32,334 nt of DNA from an uncultured Lachnospiraceae bacterium. GTDB lineage: Bacteria > Bacillota > Clostridia > Lachnospirales > Lachnospiraceae. The stretch is from NCBI GenBank assembly GCA_948688495.1, contig CAPQSW010000002.1, forward strand, positions 135,149 to 167,482. The letters are read 5' to 3'. Each line of letters opens with the position of its first letter. Positions within the stretch are counted from its first letter, which is position 1. Positions 6,548-13,491 of the stretch are shown in pieces. A program made the translations under genes and the position numbers. The notes under the pieces are model-generated. The model worked only from the letters and a program-made list of their open reading frames with translations, was not told the origin of the DNA and did not search any database.

Positions 6548-8314
6548 ATGGCAATAGATTTGTATAACGGGACAGCATATATTATCAGGGAAAATGAATT
6601 AATGGAGCGTTCAGAGGCGTTATCCTTTTTTATGCGGGGGCATATGGAGGACGCCTTGTCGTTGTATGATATGGATGGAAAGTATTGTGGGTTGATCACT
6701 TACAAAAGTCTGTTGAATACTTCCAGTATGAGGGAAGCTGTAATTAAAGAGAAACTGATTTTGGAAAAGGGAAATGGAGAAGCTTTCTGGGAAAGGGCGC
6801 AGAGACTTATACAAGGCAGCGCTGATAATGTGCTGCCAGTATTTAACAGCGAGATGAAACTGCTATATTTTGCCAAATATAATTCCAAGCTGGTTTCCGC
6901 CTGGAATAAAGTTTTTTGGATACAGAGGTGGATAGACGAAGATTTATGGAAAAATTTTAAGGAATATAAGAAACATTTTCATATTGTTGGCGGTATGAGT
7001 GATGTGTTATACTATTTTAGAAAGTGGTTATGTTCTGTTGGAGCAGAAGTAAGCGTAGAGGGAGAGGCGTGGAGTTTCTTTGGGATAGAGGAAACAGTGC
7101 CTGAAGACGGAGACGTCTATATAGTTGATGCACTGGAAGAACTGTTGCAGTCTGTAGATTTGCAATACATAGATCTGTTAGAAGACGTCATGCATGATGA
7201 GGTAGCCGAATTAAAACAATTATTGTTGAAGCCATACGAATGCGATGATAGAAGGAGCATCCTATTCCATATGACAGATTACGCTTATTTGGCGGAAAGT
7301 ATCAGCCCCCTTGTTTTTTACTATTTGAAGCATGGAGAGAATCATTGTGTGGCAATTTTCCCATCCGTACGATTAATTACTAAATTAAGAAAAGGGAATG
7401 TCCGAAAGGTTATAGAGCTTATTAAGAAGATAGAGAGTTTTGGAGGAAAATGTTATTCTTTGCAGATATCAGAGGTACTGGAGCAGGAATATGATATTTG
7501 TTATTTATGCAGCCAGTATTCCGGCAGGCTGCCGTCCGTGAAGGCGAAATATGTTGTGGGATTGCAGACAACAGCCATATATACGCATATGTACGGAGAA
7601 AAGGGAGGATTTGCACAAGTTTTTTCCGATAAGGCAAGGGAAGAAATTGATTATTTGGTTGCATCTGAGTTTATTGCAGATTGGGTAAGTGAAAAGGATC
7701 AGAAGTGGGAAAATAAAATTTTAAGATTTGGTTATCCCAAACTGGATACCTTATATCGTTCTTTATCTTCTTCGGAGATTCCCAAAGAGTGGATGGAAAA
7801 AATAAAAGGAAAGAAAGTTTTCTTGTCTGTGGAAAATTTCATAAGTCAGGAAATCTGGGACTATTTTTTCGAGAGTGACGATAAAGTATTGATATGGCGC
7901 CCACATCCGGTGGAAAGTATTCAATGGGAAAAGGAGAAAGAAAAAAGGAATAGAATGCATAATGTGATTGTAGATGGGGAGATGTCATATTACGCGTCAT
8001 TTCAAATATCGGATGCGTTGCTGACAGAGGGTTGTACTTCTGTCACACTCAACTATTTATACATGGATAAACCGGTCTGCATTGTAGACAGGGAGTCATC
8101 CTCGGAAGAATTTGTGATTGATTTCCGTCAAGAAGCGTGGTATAAAAGCGCCTACATTGCGTTCAATGCGGAGGATGTTGTGGAATTTGTGGAGATGGTT
8201 TCTAGGGGAGAAGACAGGAAAAAGGATGAGTTAGAGCCATACCGCAGGCGTATGATAAGTCATTTTGATGGAAGGGTATGTGAAAGAATTTACAATTATT
8301 TTGAGAGTAAATGA
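6548..8314 (+). CDS. CBS-like / CDP-glycerol glycerophosphotransferase-like protein, paralog 2; candidate phosphoramidate transferase
   Basis: 588-residue paralog of the preceding gene with the same layout: CBS-like N-terminus (HMEDALSLYDMDGKYCGLIT; VLPVFNSEMKLLYFAKY), then the TagF-like part with GLQTTAIYTH, FGYPKLD, WRPHP and SDALLTEGCTSV...DKPV. Similarity is highest in the first 180 residues and the last 250. The middle (about 180-260) is divergent, suggesting different acceptor or regulatory specificity. The ATG at 6548 has CGGAGG 8 bases upstream; an in-frame start at 6503 lies inside the promoter-like element and is rejected. Only 26 bases separate it from the methyltransferase, so it is probably the first gene of the biosynthetic operon. 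A TagF-type enzyme transfers a phospho-group from a CDP carrier, which suits a CDP-linked phosphoramidate, but no sequence here proves this. Confidence 0.7.
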   Translation: MAIDLYNGTAYIIRENELMERSEALSFFMRGHMEDALSLYDMDGKYCGLITYKSLLNTSSMREAVIKEKLILEKGNGEAFWERAQRLIQGSADNVLPVFNSEMKLLYFAKYNSKLVSAWNKVFWIQRWIDEDLWKNFKEYKKHFHIVGGMSDVLYYFRKWLCSVGAEVSVEGEAWSFFGIEETVPEDGDVYIVDALEELLQSVDLQYIDLLEDVMHDEVAELKQLLLKPYECDDRRSILFHMTDYAYLAESISPLVFYYLKHGENHCVAIFPSVRLITKLRKGNVRKVIELIKKIESFGGKCYSLQISEVLEQEYDICYLCSQYSGRLPSVKAKYVVGLQTTAIYTHMYGEKGGFAQVFSDKAREEIDYLVASEFIADWVSEKDQKWENKILRFGYPKLDTLYRSLSSSEIPKEWMEKIKGKKVFLSVENFISQEIWDYFFESDDKVLIWRPHPVESIQWEKEKEKRNRMHNVIVDGEMSYYASFQISDALLTEGCTSVTLNYLYMDKPVCIVDRESSSEEFVIDFRQEAWYKSAYIAFNAEDVVEFVEMVSRGEDRKKDELEPYRRRMISHFDGRVCERIYNYFESK

Positions 8315-8340
8315 AATTATAATAAAAAAGGAGAATAGAC

Positions 8341-9117
8341 ATGAAACATGGAGATTTTACGGAACTGGCAAAATATTATGTGAATAGACCGGGGTATTCT
8401 GCAGTGGTTTTGGAGTGCTTGAAGAATCATATTTATAACACTGTTGGAAAAGGCCTGGTAGCAGATATTGGGGCAGGAACAGGGAAACTGACAGAAAACC
8501 TGGTGTCCGCAGGCTGTACGGGATTTGCAGTAGAGCCGAATGCGGCGATGCGCGCAGAGGGGCAGAAGGCTTTTGCTGAGAAGACGGAATTTACCTGGAG
8601 GGAGGGCACGGCTGAGCAGACAGGACTTGCTGACAATAGCGTCTGCTGGGCATTGATGGGGTCTTCGTTTCATTGGGCGGACAGCGGGCTGGCGGTACAG
8701 GAATTTTACAGGATACTTGTGCCGGGTGGATTTTTTACAGCCATCTGGAATCCGAGGGATATAGAGCGCAGCGAGCTGCATATGCAGATTGAGGAGGCAG
8801 TGTATTCGGAAGTTCCAAATATGAAAAGGGTATCTTCCGGCAAGACAGTTACCACAGAAGAAATGCGTGAAAAGCTCTTGAGCGGCGGGTATTTTAAAGA
8901 TATTTTGTTTATGGAAGCGCCGCATGTGGAGCGCATGGCAAAAGAGCGGTATATGAATATATGGAAATCTGTAAACGATATTCGGGTGCAGGCAGGGGAA
9001 GACGGATTCCAAAGGATTTTGGACAAGATCGGGAAAATAATAACGGAGTTTGATGAGATAGAGGTTCCGTACCGTTCAAGGGCGTGGACTGTGCAGAGTT
9101 GTAAGGAGACAAAATGA
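8341..9117 (+). CDS. Class I SAM-dependent methyltransferase, candidate phosphoramidate O-methyltransferase (Cj1419/Cj1420-like)
   Basis: 258-residue Rossmann-fold methyltransferase. Motif I is VADIGAGTGKLT (about 40-51), with the acidic motif II in FAVEPNAAM and the later GSSFHWAD and LVPGGFFTAIWN segments typical of the Methyltransf_11 group. The ATG has AAGGAG upstream. Its TGA overlaps the next ATG (ATGA at 9114-9117), which implies translational coupling with the glutamine kinase homolog. In C. jejuni two methyltransferases (Cj1419, Cj1420) sit at this point of the MeOPN cluster; here there is one. The proposed role is methylation of the phosphoramidate oxygen before transfer. Enzyme class is firm; substrate is inferred from the neighbours. 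Confidence 0.8.
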   Translation: MKHGDFTELAKYYVNRPGYSAVVLECLKNHIYNTVGKGLVADIGAGTGKLTENLVSAGCTGFAVEPNAAMRAEGQKAFAEKTEFTWREGTAEQTGLADNSVCWALMGSSFHWADSGLAVQEFYRILVPGGFFTAIWNPRDIERSELHMQIEEAVYSEVPNMKRVSSGKTVTTEEMREKLLSGGYFKDILFMEAPHVERMAKERYMNIWKSVNDIRVQAGEDGFQRILDKIGKIITEFDEIEVPYRSRAWTVQSCKETK

Positions 9118-11438
9118 AGTTAGGTACCAAGGCGGAGACGCTGCAGAGTATTTACCGGCAATTGCATAATGCCACTGTGTTGCCGCAGATTTCATTTACA
9201 GTGGGGGAGTGGAGCGTTGACAGGAAATGCATCTTGGAACGTTATTCTCAAATAGAATGGGGGGAAAACGTCATTGTGCGCAGTAGTTCCCTGAGTGAAG
9301 ATACGGCCGGGGCCTCACATGCCGGGAAATATGAATCTGTAGCAGGCGTACAGGGCCGTGAAGCTTTTGAAGAGGCCGTGGAGAAAGTGATTGCCTCTTA
9401 TGATGATGGTAATAATAGGAATCAGGTGTTAGTGCAGCCGATGCTTGAGAATGTGGGATTCTGTGGAGTTGCATTTACGCTTGAACCAAATACAATGGGT
9501 AATTATTATGTGATAAATTATGATATTACTGGATCTACGGATGCGGTGACGTCGGGTCAGGGACAGAATAACAGACTGTACTATGGATTTAAGGGAGCGG
9601 ACGTTGCGGACGCCCCCCGCGAGTTGCAGAAACTGCTATTGGCATTGAAGGAACTTGAGAACTTCTTTGAACAGGATAATCTGGATGTGGAGTTTGCGGT
9701 TGGCGGACAGGACGAATTGTATATATTGCAGGTACGCGCGCTTTGCGTGGAGGAACACAGAATAGAGATGGCACAGCAGGGGAGGGAACTTGTACATATT
9801 CGGGATAAGATTTTGCGCGACCAGTTTCCGAAACCGTTTTTGTGCGGCGACTGGACAGTATACAGTGTTATGACGGACTGGAATCCCGCGGAAATGATTG
9901 GAATCCGGCCAAAACCCCTGGCAATCTCATTATATCGGGAAATTATCACAGACAGCGTATGGGCGTATCAGAGGGATAATTACGGCTACCGGAATCTTCG
10001 GAGTTTTCCTTTGATGGTAGACTTCTGTGGGTTGCCATACATTGATGTGCGCGTAAGTTTTAATTCCTTTATACCGGCAGAGCTGGACGAGGAGATCAGC
10101 CGAAAACTGGTAGATTATTATTTAAACCGTCTGCTTGAAAATCCCCAAAAGCATGACAAGGCAGAATTTGAAATTGTTTTTTCCTGTTACACGCTGGATT
10201 TGCCAGAGCGGATTCAGATTCTGCAAAATTATGGATTTTCGCAGGAGGAAGTAGAGAAGATTCTCTGTTCCCTGAGGAATGTTACGAATCAGATTATTGA
10301 TTATAAGGGCGGATTATGGCGGAAAGATGCGGAGAAAATCAAAATATTAGAGCAGCGTTATGAGACTGTCCTGAACAGCAACATGGGAAAAATAGAACAG
10401 ATTTACTGGCTGTTGGAAGACTGTAAACGTTATGGAACGCTGCCTTTTGCAGGACTGGCGAGGGCGGCGTTTATTGCGGTGCAGATTTTGCAGTCTCTTG
10501 TTTCCGGCGGCATTATCAGTGAACATGACTATGAACTGTTTATGAATGGTGTGAATAGTGTCAGCTCCGGGATGAATGCGGATTTCAAGGCGATGTCAAA
10601 GAGCGGTTTCCTCAAAAAATATGGGCATTTGCGGCCGGGAACCTATGATATTACTTCTGCGCGTTATGATGAAGCGCCGGATTTGTATTTCAACTGGGAA
10701 GAACGGGAAACCGATGTTCCAAAGCAGGAATTGTTCCGGCTTTCTCTGGAGCAGTTGAATCAGCTCAAGAAAAAGCTGGTGGAGAACGGTCTGAGAAACG
10801 ATGTTTTGGAATTGATGGATTTTATAAAGGATGTCATAGAAGGAAGGGAATATGGGAAATTTGTCTTTACCAAGAGCCTGAGCAAAGTGTTGCAGTTGAT
10901 TGGGGAAATCGGTGAAGCGCAAGGAATTTCCAAGGAGGACTGTGCATATATCGATATACAGGCTGTCCGGGGACTGTATGCGTCTACACGGGATGTGCCG
11001 GTGAATTTTAGAGAGGCGGTTGCGCATGGAAAAGCGGATTATAAAATAACGCGGGGAATTACATTGCCGCCTTTTCTTGCGGATCCGGGAGATGTGTTTG
11101 GGTTTTATTATCCAGATTCAGAGCCCAATTTTGTTACATCAGAAAGGGCGGTCGGAGAATCGTGTTATTTGAAAAATGCGTTGCAGGTATTTGATATATC
11201 TGATAAAATCGTATTGATACCGAGCGCTGATCCAGGCTATGATTGGATTTTCTCGCATGGAATCCAGGGGTTTATTACAATGTATGGCGGGGCTAATTCC
11301 CATATGGCTATCCGTGCCGGAGAACTTAGAATCCCGGCGGCGGTAGGAGTCGGGGCGAAAAATTTTGAGAGATACAGGAACGCAAAAGTATTGGAACTGG
11401 ACGCCTCAGGCAGAATTATCAGGATATTGAAACAGTAA
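9114..11438 (+). CDS. PEP-synthase-like kinase, probable L-glutamine (amide N) kinase, Cj1418-like
   Basis: 774-residue protein of the PEP synthase/pyruvate phosphate dikinase superfamily. The N-terminal ATP-grasp has VRSSSLSEDTAG (55-66) and VQPMLENVGFCGVAFT; the far C-terminus is the phosphohistidine domain, GGANSHMAIRAGELRIPAAVG, with His730 as the expected phosphate carrier. The PEP/pyruvate-binding TIM barrel of true PEP synthase or PPDK is missing; the centre (about 230-620) is unrelated helical sequence. This is the layout of Cj1418, which uses ATP to phosphorylate the amide nitrogen of L-glutamine, releasing AMP and phosphate, as the first step of MeOPN synthesis. Rifampicin phosphotransferases share the domain types. 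The gene order (amidotransferase, cytidylyltransferase and APS-kinase homologs directly downstream) is what favours glutamine kinase. It overlaps the methyltransferase by 4 bases and is followed 17 bases later by the amidotransferase. Confidence 0.82.
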   Translation: MKLGTKAETLQSIYRQLHNATVLPQISFTVGEWSVDRKCILERYSQIEWGENVIVRSSSLSEDTAGASHAGKYESVAGVQGREAFEEAVEKVIASYDDGNNRNQVLVQPMLENVGFCGVAFTLEPNTMGNYYVINYDITGSTDAVTSGQGQNNRLYYGFKGADVADAPRELQKLLLALKELENFFEQDNLDVEFAVGGQDELYILQVRALCVEEHRIEMAQQGRELVHIRDKILRDQFPKPFLCGDWTVYSVMTDWNPAEMIGIRPKPLAISLYREIITDSVWAYQRDNYGYRNLRSFPLMVDFCGLPYIDVRVSFNSFIPAELDEEISRKLVDYYLNRLLENPQKHDKAEFEIVFSCYTLDLPERIQILQNYGFSQEEVEKILCSLRNVTNQIIDYKGGLWRKDAEKIKILEQRYETVLNSNMGKIEQIYWLLEDCKRYGTLPFAGLARAAFIAVQILQSLVSGGIISEHDYELFMNGVNSVSSGMNADFKAMSKSGFLKKYGHLRPGTYDITSARYDEAPDLYFNWEERETDVPKQELFRLSLEQLNQLKKKLVENGLRNDVLELMDFIKDVIEGREYGKFVFTKSLSKVLQLIGEIGEAQGISKEDCAYIDIQAVRGLYASTRDVPVNFREAVAHGKADYKITRGITLPPFLADPGDVFGFYYPDSEPNFVTSERAVGESCYLKNALQVFDISDKIVLIPSADPGYDWIFSHGIQGFITMYGGANSHMAIRAGELRIPAAVGVGAKNFERYRNAKVLELDASGRIIRILKQ

Positions 11439-11455
11439 CTGATGGGGTAAGAATA

Positions 11456-12058
11456 ATGGAAAAGAAACTTGTGATATACACCCAGCGGGTGGAAGTAGTT
11501 GAAAGTTATGGGGAATGGCGGGATTGTGCAGACCAAAATATTCCACGTTTTCTTCAGGAGTGCGGCTATCTGCCTGTTCCGGTGCCGAATGTGATAAGAG
11601 AGCCCGCGACGTTTGTGAAAGCCTTGCAGCCGGCGGGTATTGTGCTGACTGGAGGCAACAGCCTTGAAAAGTATGGAGGGACGGCGCCTGAGCGGGACCG
11701 AACGGATTACTGCCTGATAGAGACAGCGGTCAAACATAAAATTCCCGTCTATGGGTTTTGCCGGGGAATGCAGTCCATATTGGATTATTTTGGATGTAAG
11801 CTTGAGGATGTAGAACACCATGTAGCGGTGCGCCATCAGGTGCACGGGAGATGGGGAGATTTTGAGGTGAATAGTTATCATAATCAGTCATGCATGGAAG
11901 TGACAAAGGAACTTGAAGTTATGGCGCAGACAGAGGATGGGGTTGTGGAGGCGGTTATGTCTTTGGATTATCCCATACTGGCTGCCATGTGGCATCCAGA
12001 GCGGGAGAACCCTTTTAAGGACGGGGATATTAAACGGCTGCAAAAGCTTTTTGGCTGA
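11456..12058 (+). CDS. Class I glutamine amidotransferase-like hydrolase, probable gamma-glutamyl-CDP-amidate hydrolase (Cj1417-like)
   Basis: 200-residue class I GATase domain standing alone. The nucleophile is Cys102 in YGFCRGMQ and the His/Glu partners are H180 and E182 in MWHPER; LTGGNS (64-69) forms the oxyanion-side loop. Cj1417, also about 200 residues, hydrolyses CDP-L-glutamine (gamma-glutamyl-CDP-amidate) to glutamate and cytidine diphosphoramidate, releasing the P-N product. The more distant PuuD-type gamma-glutamyl hydrolases act on the same kind of gamma-glutamyl amide bond. The start ATG is weakly preceded by GGGGTAAG. It sits between the glutamine kinase and cytidylyltransferase homologs. 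A generic GATase subunit is less likely because no synthetase partner is nearby. Confidence 0.82.
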   Translation: MEKKLVIYTQRVEVVESYGEWRDCADQNIPRFLQECGYLPVPVPNVIREPATFVKALQPAGIVLTGGNSLEKYGGTAPERDRTDYCLIETAVKHKIPVYGFCRGMQSILDYFGCKLEDVEHHVAVRHQVHGRWGDFEVNSYHNQSCMEVTKELEVMAQTEDGVVEAVMSLDYPILAAMWHPERENPFKDGDIKRLQKLFG

Positions 12059-12142
12059 TAGTATGGCTGGATTTCGAATGTTCTATTGAGAGCTGGACGC
12101 TAAACGAGACAGCATCCATGAGCCGGATAGGAGGGATAAAAA

Positions 12143-12931
12143 ATGAAGGTAATTATTTTAGCTGCGGGGCAGGGGACAAGGCTTCGGCCGCTGACTGACG
12201 ACAGACCCAAGTGCATGGTAGAGGTTAACGGCAGCAGCATTATAGAACGTCAGCTCAATGTGATGTATGCCTGTGGAATAAAGCAGGAAGATATTACAAT
12301 TATTGCAGGCTACCGGGGAGAGGTTTTAAAGAAAAAATTTGAAAATTCATCGTTACATTTCATTATTAATCGGGAATACGAAAGTACAAATATGGTATAT
12401 TCCCTTATGTGTGCCAGAAGGTTAATGGAAGAACAGGAAGACATCCTTATTTCGTATGGGGATATTATTTACAATGAAGATGTCTTACAAAAAATACTGA
12501 TGGCGGAATCAGATGCATCTGTGATTGTGGATGACGGGTGGTATTCTTATTGGTCTGAGCGCTGCGAAAATCCTCTGGATGATGCTGAGACATTGCTGTT
12601 TGATGAAAATGACCTGTTGCTTGAGATTGGACAGAAGACATCAGATTTAAACAGAATTAAAGCACAGTATATTGGTTTAATGCGTTTTCGGGAGTCAGGT
12701 CTTGAGGCAATGCTGGATATAGCGAAAGCAGCGGAAGAACGGACGGAGCAGGGGCTTCCATTATGGAGGACATTACGTACATATTCCAAAATGTACATGA
12801 CGGATTTGCTGCAGGGAATGATAGAGGAAGGATATGGGCTGAAAGCGGTACATATCAACCGCGGGTGGTTTGAAATTGATGATTGCGAGGATTTGAAAGT
12901 TGTGGAAGCGAAGTTGCAAGAGGAGATGTAA
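12143..12931 (+). CDS. NTP transferase, probable CTP:phosphoglutamine cytidylyltransferase (Cj1416-like)
   Basis: 262-residue nucleotidyltransferase of the LicC/sugar-phosphate type. The N-terminus MKVIILAAGQGTRLRPLT, then RPKCMVEVNG, is the nucleotide-binding signature; the SYGDIIYN segment (about 109-116) supplies a metal-binding Asp, and GWFEIDDCEDL near the C-terminus matches the family's EID motif. In the MeOPN pathway Cj1416 couples CTP to N-phosphoryl-glutamine to give CDP-L-glutamine. LicC-type phosphocholine cytidylyltransferases share the fold, but no choline kinase or choline permease is present. An 84-base gap separates it from the amidotransferase; AGGAGG precedes the ATG. Its stop overlaps the next start (TAATG at 12929-12933). 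Confidence 0.8.
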   Translation: MKVIILAAGQGTRLRPLTDDRPKCMVEVNGSSIIERQLNVMYACGIKQEDITIIAGYRGEVLKKKFENSSLHFIINREYESTNMVYSLMCARRLMEEQEDILISYGDIIYNEDVLQKILMAESDASVIVDDGWYSYWSERCENPLDDAETLLFDENDLLLEIGQKTSDLNRIKAQYIGLMRFRESGLEAMLDIAKAAEERTEQGLPLWRTLRTYSKMYMTDLLQGMIEEGYGLKAVHINRGWFEIDDCEDLKVVEAKLQEEM

Positions 12932-13443
12932 TGAGCGAAGTTTACTGGATTACCGGTTTGTCCGGCGCAGGGAAAACAACCATTGGGAAATTGGTTTATG
13001 AAAAGTTAAAAGAAGAATATTCCAATACCGTATTTCTGGATGGGGATGTGCTGCGTGAGGTATTTGGCGGCGACCTGGGATATGGGAAGGAAGAACGGAA
13101 ACAATGTGCCATGCGTTATTCCAGGCTGTGCGCGATGCTGCAGCGGCAGGATATAAATGTTGTATGCTGTACAATTTCCATGTTTCACAGTGTGCGGGAG
13201 TGGAATCGCGGGCACATTCATAATTACAGGGAAATCTATATTAAGGCTTCCTGGGAGACTTTGCAGAAGCGGGACCAAAAAGGACTCTACAGTGGGGCGA
13301 AAGCCGGGAAAGAGGATTTGGTAGTTGGAATCCATATGGAATTTGAAAAACCACAATGTCCGGATTTGGTGCTTCTGAATGATGGACAGAAGTCTCCAGA
13401 AGAACAGGCACGGGTAATACTCTCCCACACATATCAATGTTAA
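12931..13443 (+). CDS. APS-kinase-like protein, probable cytidine diphosphoramidate kinase (Cj1415-like)
   Basis: 170-residue P-loop kinase of the adenylylsulfate kinase family. Walker A is GLSGAGKT (9-16), followed by FLDGDVLREVFGG (about 35-47), the region that binds the nucleotide 3'-OH end in APS kinases. The start at 12931 overlaps the previous stop by one base and gives an N-terminus beginning at the P-loop strand; an upstream in-frame ATG at 12883 would add 16 residues with no homology. No sulfate adenylyltransferase (cysN/cysD or sat) is near, so sulfate assimilation is unlikely. Cj1415, of the same length, phosphorylates the 3'-OH of cytidine diphosphoramidate. Fifth of five genes in the same order as Cj1419 to Cj1415. 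Confidence 0.82.
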   Translation: MSEVYWITGLSGAGKTTIGKLVYEKLKEEYSNTVFLDGDVLREVFGGDLGYGKEERKQCAMRYSRLCAMLQRQDINVVCCTISMFHSVREWNRGHIHNYREIYIKASWETLQKRDQKGLYSGAKAGKEDLVVGIHMEFEKPQCPDLVLLNDGQKSPEEQARVILSHTYQC

Positions 13444-13491
13444 AAAGAATACCGGATATTATAATTTGGAATATAAATGGGTGGAGCAAAT

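Noticed and set aside
8317..9012. 231-residue open frame on the minus strand
   Set aside because: It lies wholly antisense to the methyltransferase, has no ribosome site or family features, and is a shadow of the coding strand.
9114..11438. Reading this gene as PEP synthase or pyruvate phosphate dikinase
   Set aside because: It has the ATP-grasp and phosphohistidine parts but not the PEP/pyruvate-binding barrel, and its neighbours are those of Cj1418.
12143..12931. Phosphocholine cytidylyltransferase (licC) of a choline-decoration locus
   Set aside because: LicD genes are present, but no choline kinase (licA) or choline permease (licB) is, while all other phosphoramidate steps are. It remains the main alternative.
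12931..13443. Sulfate assimilation (adenylylsulfate kinase proper)
   Set aside because: No sulfate adenylyltransferase or PAPS reductase is nearby, and the gene is coupled by overlap to the cytidylyltransferase.
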